In this document: positions 22,951 through 33,337 of the stretch, piece by piece
Layout of the letters: every line of letters starts with the position of its first letter
How positions within the stretch are numbered: position 1 is the first letter of the stretch
NCBI GenBank assembly: GCA_022478985.1
Contig: JAKSZP010009308.1
Location: forward strand, 62,001 to 126,000
Direction: 5' to 3'
DNA: 64,000 bases
Source: Massospora cicadina
Lineage: Eukaryota; Entomophthoromycota; Entomophthoromycetes; Entomophthorales; Entomophthoraceae
Position numbers and translations under genes: made by a program
The notes under the pieces: model-generated
Seen by the model: only the letters and a program-made list of their open reading frames with translations
Database searches by the model: none
What the model was told of the DNA's origin: nothing

Positions 22951-25839
22951 AAGGTCAAGTGCCATGGAAAAAAAGAAAAAAATAAAGGATTGATAAAGAT
23001 ATTAAAAAAAGTTTATAAAACTGCATTGAAAAAAACCAATATATTTTAATTTTTTATTTTTAATTAGTTATCCACAATTTGGGGATAATTCCGCCTAAGT
23101 CACCTCTTGGGGGAGGGAGGATGGATCATAGTAGGAATGAATAACCCATCAAAATCTATGTGAGATTGGACACTAGCAAGGGCTAAACCTAACCAAAACC
23201 AAGTTTGTTGAGCGGAAGCAGATTGCCATGAAAACGGCAGAAGAAGTTTAGACTGGCCTGCCAGTTAAGAAGCATAAATACCCAAAAAGCAAGCCAGAAT
23301 GCCAGAGGCATTGCCGCATGTATGACGTTGTATGGAGCTGTGAAGTGGGAAATGATAAATCGTTGGTGTAGGGCAGTTGTGAATAGCAACCCAGAAACAA
23401 ACCAAATGGAGACAAACCCTGACACTAGGGTTTTGCTGCAGGAGGTGGTACCACAGGTATAGTTTCTACAAGGTCACCGGTGGGTGGGTTCAATTTGACT
23501 GAGGAGACAAGGGGGCGGATCCTTTCTTGGAAATGGTGGATGTAAGGCCACAAGATCTCTGTATATTGATGGCGGATATTTTAAATAAAAGGTTGAATTG
23601 CCAGAAGTATTTGGCTCGCTGAATCCAGTTGACAATGGTGGGGGCCATAGTAACCATTACTACTGGTAAAGACCATCCAGTATAGGGACTGACAGGACAC
23701 CAGAGTAAAGCCATTGGGAATGCAGCTAGAAGGATATCAATAAAGTAGAAAATTAGTAGATTTTGTGGCAGAATTTTACTTAAAGGAAAGTGAAGAAAAC
23801 TGACCAAAAAATTCTTAGTGAAATGCAACTGATTAAATAGTGGTCAATTGATGTGGTAACAAGCAGGGATTAGTCTCTTAAGTTTGATCTAACTGGAAAA
23901 TTATTCAGGGATGGGGGCAGATAAGCTCAATAGGAACTGAAATCAAAAAATTTGGCGGCAGGCCGAGTCACTGTCAGTTAAACTTTGAACGCCCAAACTG
24001 AGACTTGACTGCATTTTCAGCAGTTGGTGTGACGGCATCTGGCCCAACAAGCAATGGAAATACCCCAGGGCCACCCCATGTAGGGGTGGTCCCAATTGTT
24101 TTGGAACTGGTTTTTGGGATGCCCAACCTGCCATGCCCGTTCACTGGGCTGTTCATTTGGTCAAAAGTGTTGCATCAGCCGCAACTTCTGATTTTCTGGA
24201 TGGGAACTTTGAATTATTGTCGATGGTGTCCAATGCTACTACCTGCACATCAGGGATCATCCCTGATGATTTTGAGAGGGGTTAATTTTGACAATTGCAC
24301 TGCTGGCAAATTGATACTGTTGACGATTCCAGCTGATAATTCAATCTTCATCCCTTTTTGACTATGTGGATTTTAATATCAGGCTTGTTTTCTTTCAGTT
24401 TCAGACCAATTGACTTCAATTTGCCGACCTTGGTGCAGATTTTCCTGATCTGTCAGACAAGTTCAGCTGAAGTGAGCGTGGGCACCAGGGGAGGGATCCA
24501 AAGAGGGAAAGCTGTTATCCAGCGCTCGTCCACCACGTGGGGAGGTCACCCTGGTTAATGAGGGGTACAGCTAGCCTCCTTAGAGCCTTTTTACTTGGAA
24601 ATGGGAAAAGTGACTAATCCACACACAGGGGACGTTACCTGGGACTTACACAGATCCCTGCAAGAAAGCGACTAAGGGAAGGGAAATTGAGATGTCAGAA
24701 GAAGCCAATTGCAAAACCCTGGAGTGGGGAGGGAAGCAACAGTACAGGAAGAGGCAGTTGGCGAATAACCCAAGTAATCCCAATATGGTACTAGAGCTGG
24801 AAGATTAGCCTTGAGTGCTTGCCGATGGGCTTTGTCAAGAACACTGGACATATGTGCCAGCAGTAAACAAGGAATACTAGAATGGGGTTTGCCAAATCAT
24901 GCCCCCTATTAAAGCCATCAGCAGAAGATACTGATGGGTTCACCAGAAACAAGATAGTCATATAAGGAGCGAATGGCATATTGCAAGCAATGAATATGAG
25001 CTTCTTAGAAGCTGAAGCATTAGGAGTGATGGAAGCCAGGAGAGGCTGGAAGCTTTGTGGCCCAACTTTGAAGAGCTTAACTGGCAAAGAAAAGAGCATT
25101 AGCAGCGATATCCCAATATAGGGTGTTCTTAAGATTGGAAGGATTTAGCACTATGTATAAAGCCTTGGTGACTTAGGCCTTCAATTCTGCATTTTGGAGT
25201 TCGAAATGAATGATGTTGCTAACGGTAAGTTTGGTGGCCAAGACAGCTGGTTTGTTGTATTTTCCGAGTCAGAAGAGGAACAGAGAAAGCAAGTTTGACT
25301 TGGCTAGAAAAAACAATCAAGAGCGAAGGGCATTATTTCAGGAGCATCCACAATGCTGTTCAGCGCATCTATGAAGGGAGCCAAATCCAGGAGTTTTACA
25401 ATCTAACTCTGGAATCAATGACAGAGGAAGAATCGGCTGCAAGTCATTCAAATGATCACTAGCGTGTTTTCAGATGTGTTAGTTACCGTTTCTGGTAGTT
25501 TCACAGAAGGACTAGCCACTGGCGCCAGACTAGGCGTATGAGTCCTTGAAGGACCATAGAAGAGGTTTGTCATGCATCCTGACTCATCTGCTGGAAGAGC
25601 CAAAGATCTTGATCAGACAAACTGTTTAGAAGCTGTTTTATTGCAACTCAGAATTTGACATATGAGCTGAATGAGAGGGGATGTCACACTTATATGATAG
25701 TTGACATTATGAAATCTACAATCAATTAAGCTCCATTTTTGGAGAAATTAATCTCAAAAATAATGGGACAAGATCTTCAGAGAAGAATTAAGAATGATAT
25801 GAGCCAAGAGGTTATGAGAAGAAAATAACAAGGGCATTT
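22951..25839. other. Unassigned interval before the 25840 LTR
   Basis: Open frames of up to about 118 codons occur on both strands (for example 24005-24361 plus, 23490-23828 minus), but I recognise no domain. Plus-strand text at 25180-25640 is protein-like with scattered stops and could be part of a gag or an accessory reading frame. A purine-rich stretch just before 25840 resembles the polypurine tract at 57764-57774. Confidence 0.35.
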
Positions 25840-26686
25840 GTCAGATTCTGGTGGTTGACTCAAAAATAAACCTTTGACAACCATCATATCAGGCCAATTA
25901 CACTTTCAACGCTTGAAATAACACCTACATTCTCACCTAAAAGCCTATTGTTAAACAATTTGAGCCAAATATCTCAATGACAATTTGATCATGTATTTTA
26001 TCAGGCGCTCAGTCCAAATACACTCGCATATTATGGCCAATTTCCTATAAATTAAATCTTGGCAATTGGTCTCAATTATTGGAAATGTAATCAACTTAAT
26101 CATACACAAAATCATGTGGGGATGACCTGAAGTTAACGTCTGAAAATCCCTAGGACTTCAGATGAACAAAAAACGTAATTATTTCCCACCTTAGGGCGAA
26201 ATTCATATGTTGATCCCGCGTAATTAGCATGATAGCACTTGCATGGACTGACTGAAAGGGGTTACCTAGTGATATCAAGGAAGAGGCCTGCTGACGTCCT
26301 AATTAGGGGTGCGTCATTTAATTCAATTGAGGCCAAAATTTCACAGAAAGTGTGTTTTGTCAGCAGTATAATGAAACTGAAATTCAGAAGATCTTAGGAC
26401 AATTTTGCATGCTTTTTATCACAATTTTTGTACCTGAAATTTTCCCAATTTTGAGACTATTTTGCCACCAATGAACCTAAGAAAAGGTTTCAGTTGTAGG
26501 CTGAACTAGGTGGTAAAATAGCTGCTGAAATTTTGTGCTTGATTGTGGCCAGGAGATGCCCTAGAGGTATAAATACTGGCGCCTAGCCTAAAGAACACTA
26601 TTTAGTAAATAGCTTATAATAGAGTTATATTTATTTTATCCTTTTCCAGGTATATATTTGAATCCCAACCTTGGAGAAGTGTTGAC
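25840..26686 (+). repeat. LTR of family H, plus copy (847 bp)
   Basis: The sequence starts TGTCAGATTC and ends GTGTTGACA, with a TGTCA/TGACA inverted end. It matches the minus-strand LTR at 56922-57763 (842 bp) over its length, including the shared text around GGTATAAATACTGGCGCC (26565 onward). It is followed by a TGG-started motif and a gag start, so it acts as a 5' LTR. No partner LTR was found in the plus orientation. Confidence 0.8.
26569..26575 (+). promoter_or_regulatory. TATA box of LTR family H, plus copy
   Basis: TATAAAT lies in text that is conserved in the minus-strand copy (TATAAATACCGGCGCC on the minus strand near 57040). Conservation between two diverged LTRs supports a promoter role. 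Confidence 0.5.
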
Positions 26687-26794
26687 AAACTGGAAGGATC
26701 AAATTCCCAGTTTATAATGAAGCCTGCCTCAGAAGAAGTTCCCAAACCTGAAGTATAAATTATGCCTGAAATTGGCCAGAAGAGTCAAGGTGTT

Positions 26795-27260
26795 TTTATA
26801 GGCCTAGTGAGTTGTTAAATGGTCCAAATACTGTAAACTTCAGGCACTATAGAGGATCAATCATTGGAACTTCAGCCCAAATAGTTGTGCAGGATAACAA
26901 TTTCCAAGCGAGTGATCCTCAGATTTTGACAGCATTCATTAATGAGTATTCTTAATTGGGCTGTGAAATGAATATTTATGGCTAGAATCCTCTGTCAATG
27001 ATGAGGAGAAAATCAGGAAATTGATGATGCCAGACTAAGAATCTTGAATATGACAGAGGGTCATATGCCCTGATGGGGGAAAAACCAGATCCCAGGATTA
27101 ATATCGTCATGAGTAAATCAATCAGCCTGGCATGACAGTAGGTCATGGGGACTGCACTCTGAGTAGGTGGTAGCGAGGAGGAAGAGGAAGAGAGCCACAT
27201 GCTGAAGGTCATCCTGAGAAGCATTGAGCATTGGATACCATACTCCACTTTGAGCAAATG
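26795..27260 (+). pseudogene. Gag N-terminal region behind LTR H, decayed
   Basis: Plus strand reads HYRGSIIGTSAQI near 26845-26885; the minus-strand copy behind the LTR at 56922-57763 reads the same 13 residues. Further on it gives SDPQILTAFINEYS and an acidic SEEEEESHM. There are several stops. Position directly behind an LTR in both copies identifies it as the start of gag. The reading ends near 27258 and R1 copy B begins 80 bp later. Confidence 0.55.
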
Positions 27261-27341
27261 AAGTATTTGACCAAGTGTCCAAAGCAGTGTTCTCCTGCCC
27301 CTGGTCCTTTCTCGCTAAAAATATAAGAAAGAGGGGTTATG

Positions 27342-27658
27342 TGTTTGGTTTTCTGCCCAAATTCCCAGCCAGCTAGATTACCAGGAATTGCTAGGGGATA
27401 ATTTATAATATGATGTCAATTGAAAATTGATTGACCCTGATTTCATGGTAACTATGTTCATAGTTTTTAGGATATTTGCCTGGTCAGATCCATCAGGAAA
27501 TTGATCTAGATTAATGATTAAGTTATATTGGGCAGAGTTGCTGATAAAATAGGGGCATCTGATAGTTGATTAATTATCAGGTGTACCAATTGGGATTGAT
27601 TGGGTTCCATCACTAACTGATTTGAAATGAAAGGAGTAAGTTGTGAGGTGAGTGATGT
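27342..27658 (+). repeat. Repeat R1 copy B, left part
   Basis: Matches R1 copy A from 18503 onward and stops at the target duplication of element G. It begins TGTTTGG, corresponding to TGTTAGG in copy A. Confidence 0.8.
27654..27658 (+). repeat. Element G target duplication, left (GATGT)
   Basis: Corresponds to GATGC at 33333-33337 and to GATGC in the uninterrupted R1 copy A, with one C-to-T change. Confidence 0.8.
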
Positions 27659-28350
27659 TGTAATGGTTAAGGTCCTACCTGACCGACTTATGGTCCTTAC
27701 CTTTAGGGCTACCAGTAAGAGTATGGAGAAGGATTTAAAGTTCAGCCATAAAATCTAATCAAATTCGAGATGGTTCAGTTTGGAAATACAATATGAATAA
27801 TAATTCTGATAATACATTCAAGTCCGATAGTTGGAATCCAGAGTTCGGATCTCATAAGCAGGCCAAAAGTAGGAAACTTTCAAGTTCGAAATCCCATTAG
27901 TACTAATTTAGGCTCAGGTTTTGAACAAGGCTTTTTTTAATTTTTAAGCTTTTTAAACCATAAGAGTACTTAGCATTCTCCAGAACATATAATACAGGAA
28001 ATCAAGTTAGATTTTCTAACTTCGTTTTCTCAATCATGCAGACAAATAAACTAAAAGTTTAAGTTTATTTTCATTTTTATTATATTCTTATTGTATGACA
28101 GGATTTAACATGTATGATGATAGTGAGTTGGCACAGGCTTTAGCTTCTCTCTATTCCTTGTCAACGGGAAAAATTGTACTATTGTCAACCAGCATTCTAG
28201 CTACTATCCTACATGGTTTAATAACTGATCGTGGCCTCAATGCACATAGCAGGAAGTTTCTCTCTTGTGTAGTCTCAGCTATATGGACTGCAACTTGGCT
28301 TCTTTTACCAAATTCATTTATTTCATACTGGAGAGAGCCTGTTCGTCACA
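27659..28350 (+). repeat. Element G 5' LTR (692 bp)
   Basis: Begins TG and ends CA, same length as the 3' LTR. Contains a TATA box at 27988-27994 and the self-complementary segment AACTTCGTTT at 28018-28027. An open frame of 125 codons starting at 28095 crosses the LTR end; I regard it as incidental. Confidence 0.92.
27988..27994 (+). promoter_or_regulatory. Element G promoter TATA box
   Basis: TATAATA lies 30 bp upstream of AACTTCGTTT, so that segment would be the start of the transcript. The spacing is the usual one for RNA polymerase II. Confidence 0.6.
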
Positions 28351-28352
28351 TT

Positions 28353-28362
28353 AAACGAAGTT
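28353..28362 (+). promoter_or_regulatory. Element G self-priming primer-binding site
   Basis: AAACGAAGTT, two bases behind the LTR, is the exact reverse complement of AACTTCGTTT at 28018-28027 in the LTR, the predicted RNA 5' end. The usual TGG-started tRNA site is absent. Some chromoviruses (Tf1 of fission yeast is the model) prime with their own RNA 5' end in this way. Confidence 0.65.
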
Positions 28363-28480
28363 CTAACAATTTTTTCTCAGTACTTTGGGGAACAACTACA
28401 GAACCAGAAGTGAGAATGATCCCTATCTGGTATAGTCACACTACCACAGTTTTGATGGTTGTGTTCTCTTAGCTTTCCTC

Positions 28481-29146
28481 ATGCGTGAAATTGTCCGCAT
28501 GTTTAGAAGTCAACAGAGTACAAGAGATTCATATCTAAGGGCGGGAAAAGAGATTAGTAAATCCTCATTGATGAGCTTGGAATCCTCTGAATTCAATCTG
28601 ATTCAATAGGTATTTATGCGTGAGAAACTTCAAGCTCATCTTGCATTAGCAGCTGGTGGTTCAATTTCATTCCCAAACCAACTTAAAACCATTCTATCAG
28701 CACTTCCAGACCATCTGGCTGCTTGGTTATCTCAGCTTATTGATATGCAGACCTTACTCCCTTACTCTTTAGAGGAATGTTTAAATCTGGTGGAGCAGGC
28801 CGCTGCTCCTGATGAGGATCAGGATGCAGCATGGGCCGCATTATTGGCTTTGAGACAAGGTCCCCATTCAGTCAATGAATATGCCCACTTGTTCACTCCA
28901 TTGGCTAAGGCGGCCAGAGTACCAGAGTCACAAATCCCAAGATTGTTCCGTCAACATCTTAATCAAGATTTACTCTTGTCATTAGTGGCATCTCCTCAAA
29001 CAGATAATTTTGAAAAGGAGCTCAACCTAGCCCTACAAGTGGAGAGACATCTAGGGATGATTAATTCCTATAAGAATGAGGAACGTTTTGCTACCTCAAT
29101 GGAGGAGTCAGGTAAATTTTGTAGTTCAAAGTTCAGAACCATTTAA
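28481..29146 (+). pseudogene. Element G gag
   Basis: An ATG at 28481 opens a frame with one TAG at 28607-28609, then continues to 29146. The part after the stop is 176 residues and contains the retrotransposon gag pattern: DAAWAALLALRQGPHSVNEY, then LFTPLAKAARVPESQIPRLF and LVASPQTDNFEKELNLA. Gag forms the virus-like particle. No CCHC zinc knuckle is visible. After about 29100 the protein-like text continues in another frame (29076-29369), so a frameshift separates gag from protease. Confidence 0.75.
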
Positions 29147-29368
29147 GTTTAAAAAGGATAAGGGATATCCTTTATCTAACCAGCAAACTGATCCCAAAGT
29201 TCAGCCAAATCAAACTCAAGCACCAGAAAATTCAAAGAATGCTGTATACAGTCTTTGTGATAAGGAACTCCAAGCTCAAAAATTAAATCATCATACTTCT
29301 GCTTATCCTTATATCTTAATTCCCTTTATACTGAAACAAGAGTTTTCTACGCAGTCCATCAATGTGTT

Positions 29369-29644
29369 GCATTGGTTGACACAGGGGCAGGTGAAAATTA
29401 TATTGACATGGAGCTTGCAGAATTCTTAGGTCTGAAAGTCTACCAAAAGGGTACAGTAACGTTGGCAGATGCCACCAAGATTTCAAAAGTTTGGAAAGCG
29501 GACTCCTTGCTAACCCTGTATCAAAAGGACTACTCATTTGAAGAGGAATTTAGTGTATTAAGAAACTTACCTTACCGCATGATCTTGGGTATGAGATGGT
29601 GGTATCGTTTTTCCCCATCTTTTGACCTGAGCTCCATAAAGTAA
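29369..29644 (+). pseudogene. Element G protease
   Basis: The active-site motif ALVDTGAGENYID is read at 29369-29407, followed by FLGLKV and LPYRMILGMRWW near the end, matching the DTG and ILG(M)-W signatures of retropepsins. A TAA at 29642 interrupts the link to RT. The enzyme would mature Gag-Pol; the active-site triad itself is intact here. Confidence 0.8.
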
Positions 29645-29669
29645 ATCTCAATACATCAAAATGATGAGC

Positions 29670-30650
29670 CAGTTACCTTAGCGTTTGAGGTGGATAAGTC
29701 AATAAAATCAGGAATGGGTGTAGCATTGGCGAACAACCCACCTGAACATCTTCCTGAAGAATACTGGAAATATGCACACTTTTTTGGGACAAAAGGGACC
29801 TCTTCATTACCAGCTACAAGCCACCTAGAATTTTCATTCAATTTCAAGGAAGGTGCTGTGTTACCACAAGGTAGCCCAGTATACCCACTGAACCCAAAAG
29901 CCAAAGATGCTTTAGAGACTTATGTTAAAGAAATGACACAGAAGAAGCTTATTGTCCCATCCAAGTCTTCAGTTGTTTCTCCAGTCTTATGGTTCCAAAG
30001 TCAAATGGAGAGTTACGCCCTTGCATTGACTCTAGAAGACTTAATGAGATAGCTGAACTAGATCCATATCCACTTCCTTTAATGGAAGACATTCTTCCCA
30101 TGATCTCAAATTGTAAGGTTTTTACAAAGATTGATATGGTGGACGCTTTTAATCAGATCCCAGTGAAGCCTGAGCACCAAAAATACACTGCCTTTAAATT
30201 TCATTTAGGATTCTATGAGTATTGAGTGATGCCTTTTGGTTTACGCAATGCCCCTGCAGTATTCAGAGAATTATTGATCAGGCACTGGGAAATTTGGTAG
30301 GAAGGTGTTGTGTTGCCTATGTGAATGATATATTGATATTTTCCGATGGAAATGGAATCACATCACAAGGATGTCTGCTCAGTTTTTAGAAGAAATTTCA
30401 AGTGCCAACCTGAAACTGAAAGCATCAAAGTGTGAATTTAACCAAAAGTCAGTGTCCTTCCTTGGTAATGTGATCTTCAAGGATGGACTAGCAATATGTA
30501 CAGATAAGGTTCATGCAGTTAAGCAGTGGAAGGCTCCTGTTGACCGTACAGGGGTACGCAGTTTTCTTGGAGTGATAAATGTTTTTTCGTCATTTTTTGG
30601 AAAATTTTTCAGAGAAAGTGGCTCCTTTATCACATCTTACAGGTAATGTT
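29670..30650 (+). pseudogene. Element G reverse transcriptase, inactive
   Basis: The leader FPEEYWKYAH-like text and GSPVYPLNPKA precede the fingers. RPCIDSRRLNEIAELDPYPL and KIDMVDAFNQIPVKPEHQKY match RT domains 2-3. A frameshift lies near 29985, and a TGA at 30226 replaces a residue just before VMPFGLRNAP. The catalytic box at 30318-30329 reads YVND instead of YVDD, losing a metal-binding Asp. The thumb reads LKASKCEFNQKSVSFLGNV. Another frameshift near 30620 leads to RNase H. Confidence 0.9.
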
Positions 30651-30658
30651 CCTTTTAC

Positions 30659-31282
30659 TTGGGGGAGGCGGAAGAGCTGACCTTCCAGAAAATCAAGGAT
30701 TGTCTTATGTCAGCACCAGTGCTGGCACATCCCAACCCAAATCGTCCTTTTATCGTTGAAACAGATGCATCCAACTTTGCAGTAGGTGCAGTCCTCCTTC
30801 AAAAAGGGGATGATGACTTGGAACATCCTATCTGTTTTTTCAGTCGTAAGATGATTCCTGAAGAGACAAATTACCCTATCTATGATAAGGAAATGCTGGC
30901 AATAATTTCTGCCCTCAAGGAGTGGCAGCATCACCTACTTTATGCACGCCAAACCTTTGTCATTTGCACTGATCACAAAGCTTTGGAATTCTACAAGAAA
31001 CCATGTAAGATGAATCAACGCCAGGCAAGATGGCATCAAGAGCTTTCACAATATTTGTTCAAAATTGAGTATAAGCCTGGGAAAGGAAACATTTTACCAG
31101 ATATGCTGAGTAGGGACCCCACTTTATCTTTTTCAAAAAAGGAACTTGATCATTACAACACAGCGACTATGCTCACTCCAAACCTATTTGCGCTGATTAA
31201 TGAAGGTTCTTATATCTTCAAGAAGAAGGTACATAGAGCCCAGAAAACATTAGAATTTGGAAGAAAACTTTTCTTGAACTAA
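30659..31282 (+). pseudogene. Element G RNase H domain
   Basis: The 207-codon open frame holds the four acidic positions of Ty3 RNase H: FIVETDASNFAVGAVL (Asp), YDKEMLAIISALKEW (Glu), FVICTDHKALEF (Asp) and NILPDMLSRD (Asp). RNase H removes the RNA strand after reverse transcription. This is the best preserved domain of element G, with no internal stop. It is cut off from RT by a frameshift and ends at a TAA before the integrase. Confidence 0.9.
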
Positions 31283-31299
31283 AGGAGAGTACTAATTCA

Positions 31300-32399
31300 G
31301 ATGATCACCGTGAGTTTTCTCTACAAGATGGAGTTATCTTCCACAAGATTAGGCCGTGGATCCCTTCTAAAGGTTTGCAACTTAAGGTAGTTAAGGCTTG
31401 CCATAACCATCCCTTGGCAGGTTATCCTGGGGTTGAAAAGACGCTTGAACTTATAGCTCATCACTATCCTTGGCCAGGTTTAACCACACTTGTTCAGAAG
31501 TATATTTCATTATGCCTAACTTGTGCAAGATCTAAGCCTTTACACCAACAACCCTAGGGAAACTGAGACCTTTACAGATACCTTCAAGGCCATGGTCATC
31601 ACTTAGTGTAGATTTCATTGTTTGTTTACCTAGAACAAAAGGGTTTAATTCAATTATGGTTGTGTTAGATCAGCTCACTAAATATGCTGAGTTTTTCCCT
31701 TGTAATGAGAAGATTACTGCAAGAGATTCAGCACAGATTTTTATGGAATAAGTATTCTCCAGACATGGCATACCAGATGAAATTGTCTCAGATCGCGGAC
31801 CTCAGTTTATATCTAAATTCTGGGAACATTTATTAAGCAATTTGAAAATTAAACCCTGCCATTCCTCATCATACCACCCACAATCTGATGGGCAAACTGA
31901 GAGGATCAACCAGATTTTGGAACAATACCTTCGTTGCTACACATCAGCGTGCCAAGATGACTGGGTAAGTTGGATCCATTTTGCACAATTTGCCTATAAT
32001 AACCATGTCCACTCATCTACAGGTGTGACCCCATTTTTTGCAAATCGTGGCCAGCACCCTAGGGTATATGAAGGTGAGGTAGAAGGAATCAATCCAGCTG
32101 CAGACAGTCTGGTCCAGGGCATTCATGAGAACATTAAATCTTTGAAGAACAACCTCATAAAAGCCATTGGTTATCAAAAGTTCAAGGCTGATAAGAGACG
32201 TTTTAAAGGACATATGATAAAGAAAGGGGATTTGGTTTTAAAAAATGAAAAGAACTACTCACTGCCTGTCAGATGCCGGAAGCTGGGCCTCTATAGTCTA
32301 GGGCCATTCAGAATTGTTTGTCCTATTAATGAGGTGGCATTTGAATTAGATCTCCCCCAGAATCAAGGGCTCATCCTGTGTTTCATATTTCACAGCTGA
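31300..32399 (+). pseudogene. Element G integrase
   Basis: The zinc domain reads CHNHPLAGYPG and CLTCARSK; the second His of HHCC is replaced by Tyr. The catalytic core has SVDFIV (Asp near 31611), VSDRGPQF (Asp) and QSDGQTERINQ (Glu near 31899), so the DDE triad is complete. A TAG at about 31556 and a TAA near 31750 break the frame. The C-terminal part, KKGDLVL and LGPFRIV, fits the GPY/F module. It would integrate the cDNA. Confidence 0.9.
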
Positions 32400-32464
32400 G
32401 GAATTTTGAAGGTAAATCATAAGAAAAACCAGGTCCAGTAAATCTAGAAAATTCAGAAGGTGAT

Positions 32465-32746
32465 AAATTTGAGGTTGAAATGATATTGGACTCTAAGATT
32501 AAGAAAGGGAGGCGGTATTTCTTAGTTAAATGGTCTGGTTGTCCTGTTGAAGAATCAACTTGGCAATCAGAGGAAGAGTGTACTCATTGCCCTCAGAAAA
32601 TTAGTGAATTTATACTCAAATCTCACCTCTCAGGGGGTGATGTAACGGTCAAGGTCCTACCTGACCACCATATGGTCCTTACCTTTAGGGCTACCAATAA
32701 GAGTATGGAGAAGGATTTCCAAAGTTCAGCCATAAGATTTAATTAA
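32465..32746 (+). pseudogene. Element G integrase-linked chromodomain
   Basis: EVEMILDSKIKKGRRYFLVK followed by WSGCPVEESTWQSEEE matches the chromodomain pattern, with the aromatic residues of the cage positions visible as Y/F and the W of STW. Chromodomains at the integrase end guide chromoviruses to histone marks in heterochromatin. The frame runs about 100 bp into the 3' LTR before stopping at 32744. A stop and frame change separate it from the integrase. Confidence 0.85.
32631..32640 (+). promoter_or_regulatory. Element G polypurine tract
   Basis: The purine run CAGGGGGTGA directly precedes the 3' LTR. It is short; such tracts prime plus-strand DNA synthesis. Confidence 0.55.
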
Positions 32747-33332
32747 ATTTGAGATGGTTCAGTTTGGAAATACAATATGAATAATAATTCTGATAATACA
32801 TTCAAGTTTGATAGTTGGAATCCGGAGTTTGGATCTCATAAGCAGGCCAAAAGTCAGAAACTTTCAAGTTCCAAACCCCATTAGTACTAATTTAGACTCA
32901 GGTTTTGAACAAGGCTTTTTTTAATTTTTAAGCTTTTTAAACCATGAGAGTGCTTAGCATTCTCCAGAACATATAATACAGGAAATCAAGTTAGATTTTC
33001 TAACTTTATTTTCTCAATCCTGCAGACAAATAAACTAAAAGTTTAAGTTTATTTTCATTTTTATTATATTCTTATTGTATGACAGGATTCAACATGTATG
33101 ATGATAATGAGTTGGCACAGGCTTTAGCTTCTCTATTCCTTGTCAATGGGACAAATTGTACTATTGTCAACCAGCATTCTGGCTACTATCCTACATGGTT
33201 TAATAACTGATCGTGGCCTCAATGCACATAGCAGGAAGTTTCTCTCTTGTGTAGTCTCAGCTATATGGACTGCAACTTGGCTTCTTTTGCCAAATTCATT
33301 TGTTGCATACTGGAGAGAGCCTGTTCATCACA
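32641..33332 (+). repeat. Element G 3' LTR (692 bp)
   Basis: Same length and ends as the 5' LTR. The segment corresponding to the RNA start reads AACTTTATTT, so it has lost the CpG that completes pairing with the primer site. Several other CpG sites of the 5' LTR are TpG, CpA or TpA here. Confidence 0.92.
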
Positions 33333-33337
33333 GATGC
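33333..33337 (+). repeat. Element G target duplication, right (GATGC)
   Basis: Same five bases as the uninterrupted R1 copy A at the matching position. Confidence 0.85.

Larger units (their letters stand above)
27659..33332 (+). mobile_element. Element G: chromovirus (Ty3/gypsy) with both LTRs
   Basis: Two 692-bp direct LTRs (TGTAAYGG...TCACA) flank gag, protease, RT, RNase H, integrase and a C-terminal chromodomain in that order, which is the chromovirus arrangement. It is inserted in R1 copy B with a 5-bp target duplication. The LTRs differ by roughly thirty substitutions by eye (about 5%), so the insertion is not recent. Internal stops, frameshifts and a lost RT Asp show that it is dead. 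It is the most complete LTR element in the window. Confidence 0.92.

Noticed and set aside
28095..28472. 125-codon open frame crossing the 5' LTR end of element G, with a partial duplicate in the 3' LTR (33140-33358)
   Set aside because: Most of it is LTR sequence, it has no gag motif, and the 3' copy differs by an indel that shifts the frame; gag fits better from 28481.
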